From: an uncultured Desulfobacteraceae bacterium
GTDB lineage: Bacteria > Desulfobacterota > Desulfobacteria > Desulfobacterales > Desulfatirhabdiaceae
Reading direction: 5' to 3'
Length of the DNA: 32,476 bases
Assembly: GCA_903953895.1 (NCBI GenBank)
Contig: CAJBLH010000118.1
Coordinates: 1 to 32,476, forward strand
A program made the position numbers and the translations under genes. Shown piece after piece: positions 1 to 7,032 of the stretch. The notes beneath the pieces are model-generated. The model was not told the DNA's origin. It saw nothing but the letters and a program-made list of their open reading frames with translations, and searched no databases. Within the stretch, counting starts at the first letter, position 1. The number at the start of each line of letters is the position of its first letter.

Positions 1-264
1 GACAATCCTGCTTGTCTCTGGCCACCACCAGGCCACGGGTCTATTTTATGGGGGCCAGGATAGGGCCGGAACCGGGTTGACCAGGTTACTATCCGGGCAG
101 ATGATCATTAGCCAGGGCAGAAACATCGTGAATATTTTATTTTGTCTTGCATTTTAAGCACCCTACAGCCGAGACCGCTGGATAGGTGCTGGATAAATTC
201 ATGAAAGACCAAAAAGTATAATAAAAATGTGAACGTTTGTTCGGTGATAATTGCTTGTTTTTAT
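1..264. other. Left-edge region without a confident gene
   Basis: No gene is recognised. A plus-strand frame is open from base 2 to a TAA at 154-156 (51 codons, entering from outside the window). It could be the 3' end of a gene cut by the window edge, but the peptide is not recognisable. Directly after that TAA lies an imperfect hairpin: AGCACC (157-162) pairs with GGTGCT (185-190), and CAGC (166-169) with GCTG (177-180). There is no T-run after it, so it is only a weak terminator candidate. Confidence 0.25.
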
Positions 265-352
265 TGGTGCCTGGGACGAGAATCGAACTCGTACAGAGCT
301 AAGCTCCGAGGGATTTTAAGTCCCTTGCGTCTACCTGTTCCGCCACCCAGGC
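265..352 (-). tRNA. tRNA-Leu(TAA)
   Basis: Read on the minus strand, the 88-base sequence folds as a class II tRNA. The acceptor stem is GCCTGGG/CCCAGGC (346-352 with 269-275), the D arm contains TGGCGGAACAGGTAGACGC, and the T arm contains GTTCGATTC. The anticodon loop CTTAAAA gives anticodon TAA (316-318), and there is the long variable arm expected of leucine tRNAs. The discriminator is A, and the CCA tail is encoded in the DNA (265-267). It is a lone tRNA, divergent from cobO. Confidence 0.96.
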
Positions 353-439
353 TGTTGGGAATCAAAATGAAGGGTTGTTAATCTTTTTTGAGGTTTTATA
401 CATGATGAATTCTGTAAATGCAAGAATCAAAATCATTCT

Positions 440-490
440 GGTTAAAGGCTGGCAGCACTTCATTGACGCCTCGGTTAAAGGATCTGCCAG
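440..490. repeat. Paired direct and inverted repeat upstream of cobO
   Basis: The 9-mer GGTTAAAGG occurs at 440-448 and again at 473-481, 33 bases apart. Each copy is followed closely by one arm of a perfect 7-base inverted repeat: CTGGCAG at 449-455 and CTGCCAG at 484-490. The unit lies in the 289-base gap between tRNA-Leu and cobO. It could be an operator or an RNA hairpin in the cobO leader. Nothing else in 353-641 is recognisable; no B12-box (GCCACTG) was seen, so a cobalamin riboswitch is not supported. Confidence 0.35.
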
Positions 491-641
491 ATAAAAGCTT
501 GTAGTTTTTCAGCCAGACTGATATCAATTCAAATGTGCTGTTCTTCATAGAAAATAGCTGATAAAAATTTCAGCCACGATTACCATGTTCAACTGTTACT
601 GCAATCATTTGATCCATTTATTTCTTCAACAGGATGTCATC

Positions 642-1157
642 ATGAAAGGTTATATTCAGGTTTATACAGGAGACGGAAAAGGAAAGACAACAGCCGCCTT
701 GGGCCTTTCTCTTCGGGCTGCAGGCGCCGGCCTGAAGGTGTTCATCGCTCAGTTTATTAAAATGGGCGACTACAGCGAATTGAAAGCGCTGAACCGATTT
801 TCGGATTTGATTACCGTTGAGCAGTACGGCCTAGGCCAGTTCATCAAAGGAAAACCATCTATAGAAGACATCGATGCAGCTATAAAAGGTCTCAAAGAAA
901 TACAGGCAGTTCTGATGGAGGCTCGGCATGACGTGGTGATTTTGGAAGAAGCCAATGTCGCTGTAACGTGCGGGCTTTTTTCAGCCGATGATATCCTCCG
1001 GCTGATTGCCATCAAACCGGAGACTGTGGAACTTATCATTACCGGCCGGGGGGCTGATCCCCGAATTATCGAAAAGGCGGATCTGGTTACAGAGATGATG
1101 TGCATCAAGCACTACAATGATACTGGCGTCCAAGCCAGAATCGGCATTGAGAAGTAA
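642..1157 (+). CDS. cobO: Corrinoid adenosyltransferase (CobO/BtuR type)
   Basis: ATP:cob(I)alamin adenosyltransferase; it transfers the adenosyl group of ATP to the reduced cobalt of corrinoids in the cytoplasm. The 171-residue protein has the P-loop GDGKGKTT (residues 10-17) near the N-terminus, a Walker-B-like stretch ending in EEAN, and the C-terminal VTEM...IKHY...GVQAR signature of the CobA/CobO/BtuR family; the length fits. The open frame extends 19 codons further upstream (585), but ATG 642 is preferred: it has AGGA at 631-634 at good spacing, and family members begin with MKGYIQVYTG-like residues. The acsE-like gene starts 9 bases after its stop, so the two are probably co-transcribed. 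This links adenosylation to corrinoid-dependent methyl transfer. The family call is firm; the physiological corrinoid substrate is inferred. Confidence 0.93.
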   Translation: MKGYIQVYTGDGKGKTTAALGLSLRAAGAGLKVFIAQFIKMGDYSELKALNRFSDLITVEQYGLGQFIKGKPSIEDIDAAIKGLKEIQAVLMEARHDVVILEEANVAVTCGLFSADDILRLIAIKPETVELIITGRGADPRIIEKADLVTEMMCIKHYNDTGVQARIGIEK

Positions 1158-1166
1158 ATTGTAACC

Positions 1167-1958
1167 ATGCGAATAATTGCAGACAATCTAAGAATAACCC
1201 AAAAAGCTCTTGAAATTGCGGTAGCAAAAGAAGATGCCGCTCCGCTGCAGACAATGGCAAAACAGTGTGAAATGGCCGGTGCCGAGGGTATCGATATTAA
1301 CTCCGGCCCGCTGTACCATCATCCGGAATCCCGGATGACTTTCATGGTAGAGGCGGTTCAGGATGCAACCCACCTTCCCCTGATCCTCGATACATCAAAT
1401 CCGAAAGCCTTAAAAGCCGGGCTTATCGCCTGCAAAATCCCATCAACCCTTAACGGACTCTCTTTAGAGCCTGCCAAACTTGCACATATTCTGCCGCTTG
1501 CGGCAGAATACCGGACCGATCTTGTCTGTTATCTGCTTTATCCGAATGGCCATATTCCGCCGGACAGCATGGAACGCCTGAACGTGGCGCTCTTGATTTA
1601 CCAGAAATGCTTGGCAGCCGGAATTGAACCGGATCGCATAATCATCGATCCGGTTTTGGTTCCACTTTCCTGGCAGGATGGACTGTTCCAGGCCAGAGAA
1701 GTGCTGAACGTCATCAAAATCCTTCCGGAACTTCTGGGCTTTCCCGTGCGGACCATCGCCGGTCTGTCGAATCTTACGGCCGGTGCAAAAGATCCCGCCA
1801 AGAAACAACTTGCCGAGAAAGCCTATCTGCCTATGCTGGCGGCAGCCGGACTGAGCATGATTCTGATGAATGTGCTTAACGCTGAAACAATTCGTGTAGC
1901 CCGCACTTGCCGCCTGTTTTCCCGTGAATCGATATTCACCTGGGAGATGGTTGGCTGA
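1167..1958 (+). CDS. acsE: Methyltetrahydrofolate:corrinoid methyltransferase-like pterin-binding protein (AcsE type)
   Basis: A 263-residue TIM-barrel protein of the pterin-binding (DHPS/MeTr) superfamily. Visible motifs are IDINSGP (residues 42-48), an LILDTSNP strand around 72-79, the IIIDPVL strand near 157-163 and GLSNLTAGA near 196-204; these line the pterin pocket in this superfamily. The length matches AcsE methyltransferases (about 262 residues), which move the methyl group of methyl-tetrahydrofolate to the corrinoid iron-sulfur protein in the Wood-Ljungdahl pathway. It lacks the cobalamin-binding and other modules of MetH. Folate-synthesis DHPS (FolP) is the main alternative, but the NSGP motif and the adjacent cobO favour the methyltransferase. 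No CODH/ACS genes are in the window, so the pathway assignment is inferred. It ends 4 bases from the stop of the convergent His-rich gene. Confidence 0.8.
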   Translation: MRIIADNLRITQKALEIAVAKEDAAPLQTMAKQCEMAGAEGIDINSGPLYHHPESRMTFMVEAVQDATHLPLILDTSNPKALKAGLIACKIPSTLNGLSLEPAKLAHILPLAAEYRTDLVCYLLYPNGHIPPDSMERLNVALLIYQKCLAAGIEPDRIIIDPVLVPLSWQDGLFQAREVLNVIKILPELLGFPVRTIAGLSNLTAGAKDPAKKQLAEKAYLPMLAAAGLSMILMNVLNAETIRVARTCRLFSRESIFTWEMVG

Positions 1959-1962
1959 TAAG

Positions 1963-2271
1963 TCATGATGGCTTGGGAGGGGTCAATGCCGCCAAGGCGG
2001 CTTCAAACCGGGAATTGATGGCGATCGTCATTTGGGCCGCCTCGTTCAGCAAGTCTGCAGTGGCATCCAGGTGGTTGTCTCTGGCTTTCTCCGCCCAACC
2101 CCGATATGTTCCGGAATGATCATCATTGTGTCGGATCCAGTGATCCAGGAGCTTGACCATCTTTTCTTCGAAAGTCATCTCTGTTTGAATATCGTGATGG
2201 TGGTGATGATGATGGCTAACGTGTTCATGGTCGTGACAATGCTCGTGGTCATGATCGTGATGATGGGACAT
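1963..2271 (-). CDS. Small histidine-rich metal-binding protein
   Basis: A 102-residue protein. Its first 27 residues are a His/Asp/Glu/Cys tract (HHDHDHEH, then a run of seven His), which predicts binding of Ni, Co or Zn. The remainder (about 30-95) is a soluble helical domain with a conserved-looking WIRHNDDHSGTYRGWAEKA stretch and no signal peptide, so it is probably cytoplasmic. A near-perfect Shine-Dalgarno AGGAGG (2276-2281 on the opposite strand) lies 4 bases before the ATG. It is convergent with the cobO/acsE pair. CODH/ACS and corrinoids need Ni and Co, so a chaperone or storage role analogous to other His-rich nickel proteins (for example CooJ) is plausible. That role is inference from context; no function is demonstrated by homology. 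Confidence 0.8.
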   Translation of the reverse strand: MSHHHDHDHEHCHDHEHVSHHHHHHHDIQTEMTFEEKMVKLLDHWIRHNDDHSGTYRGWAEKARDNHLDATADLLNEAAQMTIAINSRFEAALAALTPPKPS

Positions 2272-2321
2272 AACGCCTCCTTCTTCATTGTTGAAAAACG
2301 CCCGGCATGTTAACCTTTACT

Positions 2322-2342
2322 CCCTCCCACAGCAGGGGAGGG
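2322..2342. repeat. GC-rich palindrome CCCTCCC/GGGAGGG
   Basis: A perfect 7-base inverted repeat (2322-2328 with 2336-2342) separated by a 7-base loop, upstream of the His-rich gene. The sequence supports a stable hairpin in RNA. It is not followed by a T-run on either strand, so it is not a typical intrinsic terminator. Confidence 0.5.
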
Positions 2343-2579
2343 GTTAGCGATATGGCCGAAACGGCGATCAAAGTCTAAAAAGTCGAAATGTGGACGGCTT
2401 CATAAAAAAGTTCGCAGGCAAAGCGCGAAAATCCTGAGGAAAGATGCATCACAACGCTGTATCCGAATTTTTTACAAAGCTGTAAGCCTTTATAACTCAG
2501 CTCTTGGCTGCATACAAGCAGGAATATTTTCGTAACGCATACCGCGCCTTCCATTCGGTGTTTTTTTTGAAAGCATAAT

Positions 2580-2608
2580 TTGACTTTTAATCGCGCAATC
2601 AGTATTGA
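2580..2608 (+). promoter_or_regulatory. Possible sigma-70-like promoter for the rubredoxin/membrane gene
   Basis: TTGACT (2580-2585) matches the -35 consensus at 5 of 6 positions. It is followed after 17 bases by TATTGA (2603-2608), a weak -10. Transcription would run through the palindrome at 2632-2665 before reaching the gene at 2723. Based on consensus matching only. Confidence 0.3.
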
Positions 2609-2631
2609 TAAGCCTCCTATGAAAACCGTGT

Positions 2632-2665
2632 TTTGCTCCCTAACCCGCCCCCGCTGGGGAGCAAA
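2632..2665. repeat. Palindromic intergenic repeat, copy 1
   Basis: TTTGCTCCC (2632-2640) is the perfect inverted complement of GGGAGCAAA (2657-2665), with a 16-base loop containing CCCGCCCCCGCTGG. The loop core and the flanking GGAAAGC recur at 14622-14660 with few changes, marking a dispersed REP-like family. Confidence 0.55.
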
Positions 2666-2722
2666 CGGAAAGCAGTAAGCAAAATACGCCGGTGATCATT
2701 CAACAATGAGGGAGAGGATATC

Positions 2723-3415
2723 ATGAGAAAATGGAAATGTTCGGTTTGTGGTTATGTACACACAGGAGAGGAGCCGCCTGAGAAATGTCCGGTTTGCGGA
2801 GCGGATTGCAGTAAATTTACTGAAATTGTTGAAGAAATTCCTCAACAGAATGAATCTGTCGAAGAAAAGTCCGCCGAGGCCACAGTGAAACAAGGTGTGC
2901 CGATTTACGATGCAGGTGACGATCATCCAGAAAATAGTGCCGCTAAGGCAGTACAGTCCGTTTTCCAGAAATTTTACACGGCTGTTACCGGATTGATGGT
3001 CAAATACCACGCCCATCCCATATCCGTTCATATTCCCAACGGCGTTCTGCCGGTGGCTGTACTCTTTCTGGTACTTTCCATGTTGTTTCAGACAGCCGGA
3101 CTTGAAACCGCTTCATTTTACAATATGATCTTCGTAGTTCTTGTTATGCCCAAAGTCCTGTTTACCGGATACAATGACTGGAAACACCGGCTTGGCGGTA
3201 ACTTAACCAATGTGATCCTGACCAAGATGATCTGCGGCGCTATCGTTTTTTTGATAGGGCTTTTTCTGGTTGTCTGGCGATGGACGGATCCGAATGTCTC
3301 CCTGGCCTATTCGCCATCCCGAATGATATATCTGATACTGCACCTGGTCATGCTGGGTGCTGCAATCGTTGCCGGGTATCTTGGTGGCAAGCTCATCCGG
3401 TTTCCGGGAGACTAG
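2723..3415 (+). CDS. Rubredoxin-domain integral membrane protein (DUF2231-like)
   Basis: A 230-residue two-part protein. Residues 1-30 form a small rubredoxin-like iron domain with Cys6-x2-Cys9 and Cys22-x2-Cys25 in the contexts CSVCGY and CPVCGA. An acidic linker (about 34-75) follows. The C-terminal half has four hydrophobic segments at about 104-122, 130-147, 163-185 and 201-221. It contains the His-rich motif [12 protein letters not shown] (96-107) plus His155 and His207 in or near the membrane; these could ligate haem b, as proposed for DUF2231-type proteins. A role moving electrons between the cytoplasm and a membrane haem or quinone is inference. The ATG has a GGGAGAGGA Shine-Dalgarno. 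The next gene begins 8 bases after the stop, suggesting co-transcription. Confidence 0.82.
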   Translation: MRKWKCSVCGYVHTGEEPPEKCPVCGADCSKFTEIVEEIPQQNESVEEKSAEATVKQGVPIYDAGDDHPENSAAKAVQSVFQKFYTAVTGLMVKYHAHPISVHIPNGVLPVAVLFLVLSMLFQTAGLETASFYNMIFVVLVMPKVLFTGYNDWKHRLGGNLTNVILTKMICGAIVFLIGLFLVVWRWTDPNVSLAYSPSRMIYLILHLVMLGAAIVAGYLGGKLIRFPGD

Positions 3416-3423
3416 ACTGGCAA

Positions 3424-4206
3424 ATGAAATATATCGAACTGGATGACCCGCGATCCCTGCCCGATGGCGCCATCGCCGATGATGCGCTGTTTTCTTTCGA
3501 CTGCAATCCGGGGGTTTCCTGCTTTAACCGTTGCTGTCACAACCTGAATCTGTTTCTGTATCCATATGATGTTATCCGGTTGAAGCAGCACCTGGGATTG
3601 TCTTCCGATCAGTTTCTGGAAAGGCATGTGGATGTGGTGCTGCGGGACGGCTGCTTTTTCCCGGAAGTACTGCTGTCCATGTCGGAAACATCGGAAAAAC
3701 CCTGCCCGTTTCTATCACCTTCGGGCTGTTCCGTATATCCGCATCGACCGGAAGCCTGCCGCATGTTTCCAGTCGAGCAAGGGCTTGTTTATGACGCCAA
3801 AACACGTCAAAACCGAAAAATTCATTTCTTCAAACCACCTGAATTCTGCCAGGGAACAACCGACGGGAAGCAATGGACGCCATCTGCATGGATCAAGGAT
3901 CAGGGCGCTGAAGACTATAATCGTATGACGCAGCGGTGGTCGGAACTGATACGGCTTTTCCGCAGCGACCCCTGGGCCGGTGAGGGGCCAGGCGGAAAGC
4001 GGGGAAAAATGGCTTTTATGGCAGCATACAACATGGATGCATTTCGGGAGTTTGTATTCAAGAGCAGTTTTTTGAAACGCTATCGGATTGCATCCGCACA
4101 CCTCGATAAAGTTAGGGGCGATGATGTCGAGCTTCTTAAATTCGGACTGGCCTGGATCGCGCTGTTTATCTGGGGAAAGCCATCCCCCTTGCTGAAACCC
4201 AGATAA
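3424..4206 (+). CDS. YkgJ-family cysteine-cluster protein (first paralogue)
   Basis: A 260-residue cytoplasmic protein of the YkgJ / Fe-or-Zn-chelating cysteine-cluster family. The cluster motif reads CNPGVSCFNRCC (Cys27, 33, 37, 38), followed by CPFLSPSGCSVYPHRPEAC (Cys94, 102, 112). This arrangement is characteristic of the family, whose members bind metal; the biochemical role is not established. The frame is open back to 3280, but that would overlap the upstream gene extensively. ATG 3424 lies just after it and the peptide then matches the paralogue at 7834-8571 from near its start. Its stop is 6 bases from the end of the convergent SDR gene. Confidence 0.85.
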   Translation: MKYIELDDPRSLPDGAIADDALFSFDCNPGVSCFNRCCHNLNLFLYPYDVIRLKQHLGLSSDQFLERHVDVVLRDGCFFPEVLLSMSETSEKPCPFLSPSGCSVYPHRPEACRMFPVEQGLVYDAKTRQNRKIHFFKPPEFCQGTTDGKQWTPSAWIKDQGAEDYNRMTQRWSELIRLFRSDPWAGEGPGGKRGKMAFMAAYNMDAFREFVFKSSFLKRYRIASAHLDKVRGDDVELLKFGLAWIALFIWGKPSPLLKPR

Positions 4207-4212
4207 AGCTGA

Positions 4213-5028
4213 TTACAGCACCCCTTCGGGCATGGGCGCCACGGGCTCTCCGCCTAGAACATATCCGCCGTCCAGCCGAAGCACGCTTCCTGTCATAAAC
4301 GGCGCATCCCGAATCACAAAAAGCACCGCCCGGACGACATCTTCGGTCCTGCCCAAACGTCCGACCAGGGTATGATCCAAAATCGCCTGTTTCTGGGGGG
4401 CTGTCAGCAGAGTCCACCCCCGGGTTTGACTGCCGTGCCGGGTTTCAACCATTCCCAGCATAATTTCGTTTACCCGTATCCGGGGTGCTCCAATCCGTGC
4501 CCAGGTTTCCGTCAGAAGCGATACGCCTCGGTTGGCGGCCGCATATCCTTCGTTGAACACATAAGCGGCCGGACCGGATCTGCCCACCATTCCGGCAATC
4601 GATGACAGATTGATCACCACCCCGTCTTCGCCGGATTTCAAATACGGCAGGGCCGCGTTGAACACCCACATTTTGGCGCGAAGGGTGGTGGCCATTTCCA
4701 TATCCCACTGCTCTCGGGTATATGGGCCATGTACCACCGGCCAGCCGCCTCGTTCAATATTGTTGATCAGGATATCCAGTCGTCCGAATCGGTGGATGAT
4801 CTGCCCGATCAGCCCATCGATCTGCTCGGTATTCAGCATGTCGGTACGTGTGATCAGGACATCCGAACCAAAGGAGGATAGATCGGTTTTCAGCTCATCC
4901 AGACTTTCTTCCCAGTCAAAATAATTGAAGACAACCTTTGCACCCATACGGGCCAGCTCCAGGCCGATCCCCTTTCCAATACCTTTGATGGCGCCTAGCA
5001 CCAACGCAACCCGACCTTCAATTTCCAT
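4213..5028 (-). CDS. Short-chain dehydrogenase/reductase family protein with altered active site
   Basis: A 271-residue Rossmann-fold protein. The nucleotide-binding motif GAIKGIGKGIG (residues 12-22), the NN turn (89-90) and Ser142/143 in NLSSIAG place it in the classical SDR family. The usual catalytic YxxxK appears as Tyr156-V-F-N-Glu160, so the lysine is replaced by glutamate. The C-terminal part retains SDR features, including GRLGRTEDV and LRLDGGY. The start overlaps the end of the uup-like gene by 11 bases, and GGAGG (5035-5039) sits 6 bases upstream, so translation is probably coupled. The family is clear. The substrate is unknown, and activity is doubtful without the lysine unless another residue substitutes. 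Confidence 0.85.
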   Translation of the reverse strand: MEIEGRVALVLGAIKGIGKGIGLELARMGAKVVFNYFDWEESLDELKTDLSSFGSDVLITRTDMLNTEQIDGLIGQIIHRFGRLDILINNIERGGWPVVHGPYTREQWDMEMATTLRAKMWVFNAALPYLKSGEDGVVINLSSIAGMVGRSGPAAYVFNEGYAAANRGVSLLTETWARIGAPRIRVNEIMLGMVETRHGSQTRGWTLLTAPQKQAILDHTLVGRLGRTEDVVRAVLFVIRDAPFMTGSVLRLDGGYVLGGEPVAPMPEGVL

Positions 5029-6823
5029 TCAGCGCCTCCAGCTCCTCCCACCGCAGACAGGCAGCCTCGATCTCACGATCAATTCCCTCCAGCCGGGCCT
5101 GGGTTCTGGCGATTTCATCACCGGCCTGCTGCTGGTAAAACAACGGATCGGACATCACCTGATACAGGCGCTTCTGCTCGGACTCAAGCGCATCGATTTG
5201 CTGCGGCAGGGTTTCCAGTTCTCGTTGTTGCTTGAAGCTTAACCCCTGGCGGGGCTCATGTGCGGGCTTTGGTTTTCCGGCGCTGGTTTTTTCTTTTTTG
5301 GCCGGTGGCTCCGGAAGCTTTCGCTGACGTAGCCAGTCGTCATATCCGCCCACATACTCACCAACGCAGCCCCCGCCTTCCAGAACGAGTGTACTGGTCA
5401 CGACATTGTTCAGAAAAGCCCGGTCATGACTGACCAGCAGCAGGGTTCCCGGATAGTCGAAGAGAAGCTCCTCCAGAAGCTCCAGTGTATCGGTATCCAG
5501 ATCGTTGGTCGGTTCATCCATGACCAGCACATTGGACGGGCTGGTGAAGAGTTTTGCCAGCAGCAGACGATTGCGTTCTCCACCGGAAAGAATGCGAACC
5601 GGAGATCGGCTGCGTTCCGGAGAAAAAAGAAAATCCTGCAGATATCCGATGATGTGCCGGGATCTGCCGTTGAATTGGATCGTGTCGTTTCCTTCGCCGA
5701 CATTTTCGGCAACGGTTTTATTTTCATCAAGTTGAGCCCGAAGCTGATCGAAATAAGCTGTTTCAATCCGGACACCCTGCCGCACCACACCTTTCTGCGG
5801 CGGAAGCTGCCCCAAGAGCAGGCGAAGCAGCGTGGTTTTTCCAGCCCCGTTCGGGCCGATAATCCCCACTTTGTCCCCACGCTGAATAACCGTCGAAAAA
5901 TCCAGAATCACCGGCGCATCCGACTTGTAACCGCAACTGACATCGTCAACCTCCACCACGAGTTTTCCAGAACGCCCAGCCTCCTGGGCGCGAAGCCGAA
6001 CCGAACCGATACGCTCACGCCGGTCGCGCCTTTCCTCCCGCATCTTTTCGAGAAGGCGCACGCGACCCTCATTACGGGTACGTCTGGCCTTGACGCCCTG
6101 ACGAATCCAGGCCTCTTCCCGGCCCAGCTTTTTGTCGAACTCGGCCCAGTGCCCGGATTCCGCCGCAAGCGCCGCCTGCTTTCGTTCCAAAAACAGGTGA
6201 TAACCGCAGGACCAGTTTGTAAGACTGCCCCGGTCCATCTCGAGGATGCGGGTGGCCAATTTTTGCAGAAACATTCGATCATGGGTGACAAACAACAGAG
6301 TCCCCCCATAGCGCAGCAGAAATTCCTCGATCCAGCCGATGGCGTCGATATCCAGGTGATTGGTGGGTTCATCCAGGAGCAGAATATCCGGATCGCATGC
6401 CAGGGCTCTGGCAAGCATCACTCGGCGTTTGAGTCCGGCTGAAAGCGTTTCAAACAGGATTTGAGGTGATAGACTCATGCGGGAAAGAGTTTTTTCCACC
6501 TGATGATGCAAGCCGGCTTCTTCAGAAACAGGAAAGGATGGATCAGCGCCCATTCCCCCGGCGACAACATCCACGATTGGGCCGGTCAGATCCTGCGGCA
6601 CATCCTGGGAGAGCATGGCAATCCGCACCCCCTGCTGCCGGACAATCTCGCCGGCATCCGGGAAAATGTCTCCCTGAATCAGACGCAGCAGGGTGGATTT
6701 GCCGGTTCCGTTTCTGCCCAGCAAACAAACGCGTTCTCCACGCTCGATCTGAAAGCTGACGTGATCCAGCAAGGGATGTCCGCCGAACCCCATACTTATA
6801 TCCTTCAAGCCGATCAGCGCCAT
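5018..6823 (-). CDS. uup: ABC-F family ATPase, Uup-like
   Basis: A 601-residue soluble protein with two ABC ATPase domains and no membrane segments. Domain 1 has Walker A GRNGTGKST (36-44), signature LSAGLKRR (127-134) and Walker B LLLDEPTNHLD. A charged helical linker (about 215-285) leads to domain 2 with Walker A GPNGAGKTT (323-331), LSGGERNR and VMDEPTNDLD. A Pro/Lys-rich segment then leads to a C-terminal coiled coil (about 540-600), the hallmark of Uup within the ABC-F translation factors. These act at the ribosomal E site or on branched nucleic acid, and transport nothing. It overlaps a decayed arfB-like frame at its start and the SDR gene at its end. Other ABC-F subtypes are possible; the coiled coil favours Uup. 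Confidence 0.88.
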   Translation of the reverse strand: MALIGLKDISMGFGGHPLLDHVSFQIERGERVCLLGRNGTGKSTLLRLIQGDIFPDAGEIVRQQGVRIAMLSQDVPQDLTGPIVDVVAGGMGADPSFPVSEEAGLHHQVEKTLSRMSLSPQILFETLSAGLKRRVMLARALACDPDILLLDEPTNHLDIDAIGWIEEFLLRYGGTLLFVTHDRMFLQKLATRILEMDRGSLTNWSCGYHLFLERKQAALAAESGHWAEFDKKLGREEAWIRQGVKARRTRNEGRVRLLEKMREERRDRRERIGSVRLRAQEAGRSGKLVVEVDDVSCGYKSDAPVILDFSTVIQRGDKVGIIGPNGAGKTTLLRLLLGQLPPQKGVVRQGVRIETAYFDQLRAQLDENKTVAENVGEGNDTIQFNGRSRHIIGYLQDFLFSPERSRSPVRILSGGERNRLLLAKLFTSPSNVLVMDEPTNDLDTDTLELLEELLFDYPGTLLLVSHDRAFLNNVVTSTLVLEGGGCVGEYVGGYDDWLRQRKLPEPPAKKEKTSAGKPKPAHEPRQGLSFKQQRELETLPQQIDALESEQKRLYQVMSDPLFYQQQAGDEIARTQARLEGIDREIEAACLRWEELEALNGN

Positions 6824-7011
6824 CCGTGGAACTCTTCACATCGTAATTGCATCATTTGCGGTGCGTCCACTTTCATCGTTACGGGTTGTCTCACTGCATG
6901 TTTCAATGGAATAACATTGAATTGAGCATGGTTTTCACCGGCTCCTCCCTGTGCCCGAACGGCATCGATCTTGATCTCAGGAAGGGCTATGGTATCAGAG
7001 AGTTGAAGCAT
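6814..7011 (-). pseudogene. arfB: Decayed N-terminal fragment of ArfB (peptidyl-tRNA hydrolase)
   Basis: A 65-codon frame whose first third reads like the start of ArfB/YaeJ: MLQLSDTIALPE then IKIDAVRAQGGAGEN. Intact ArfB has an IRAQGAGGQ catalytic segment followed by NVNK and about 100 more residues (total about 140). Here the GGQ motif is scrambled to GGAGEN, the NVNK block is lost, and the frame ends after an unrelated tail within the first codons of uup. No Shine-Dalgarno sequence precedes the ATG. The best reading is a relic of a ribosome-rescue gene that once stood before uup. The alternative is a translated leader ORF coupled to uup, since its stop overlaps the uup start by 10 bases. 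Confidence 0.55.
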
Positions 7012-7032
7012 CGGAAGAAGAAAGCAGGAAAA

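Larger units (their letters stand above)
2272..2722. other. Repeat-bearing intergenic region
   Basis: No convincing gene in 450 bases. It holds two GC-rich palindromes (2322-2342 and 2632-2665, listed separately). A stretch around 2370-2430 reads as a degenerate dispersed repeat: AAAGTCTAAAAAGTCGAAAT followed by GTGGACGGCTTCATAAAAAAG. It resembles, from memory, repeat units scattered through Desulfobacterota genomes. A possible promoter for the next gene is at 2580-2608. Confidence 0.4.

Noticed and set aside
2-156. Plus-strand open frame of 51 codons at the left edge
   Set aside because: Peptide not recognisable and composition not clearly coding; kept only as a remark in the intergenic entry.
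353-641. Cobalamin riboswitch before cobO
   Set aside because: No B12-box or matching helices were visible; only simple repeats are present.
585-641. Upstream start for cobO at ATG 585
   Set aside because: The extra 19 residues are unlike the family and the internal ATG 642 has a ribosome binding site.
2032-2313. Plus-strand frame opposite the His-rich gene (Met/Val-rich)
   Set aside because: It is the complement of the His codon tract; the minus-strand gene has a strong ribosome binding site.
5426-6442. Long plus-strand frame opposite the uup-like gene
   Set aside because: Shadow of the ABC-F gene, which has all ATPase motifs on the minus strand.
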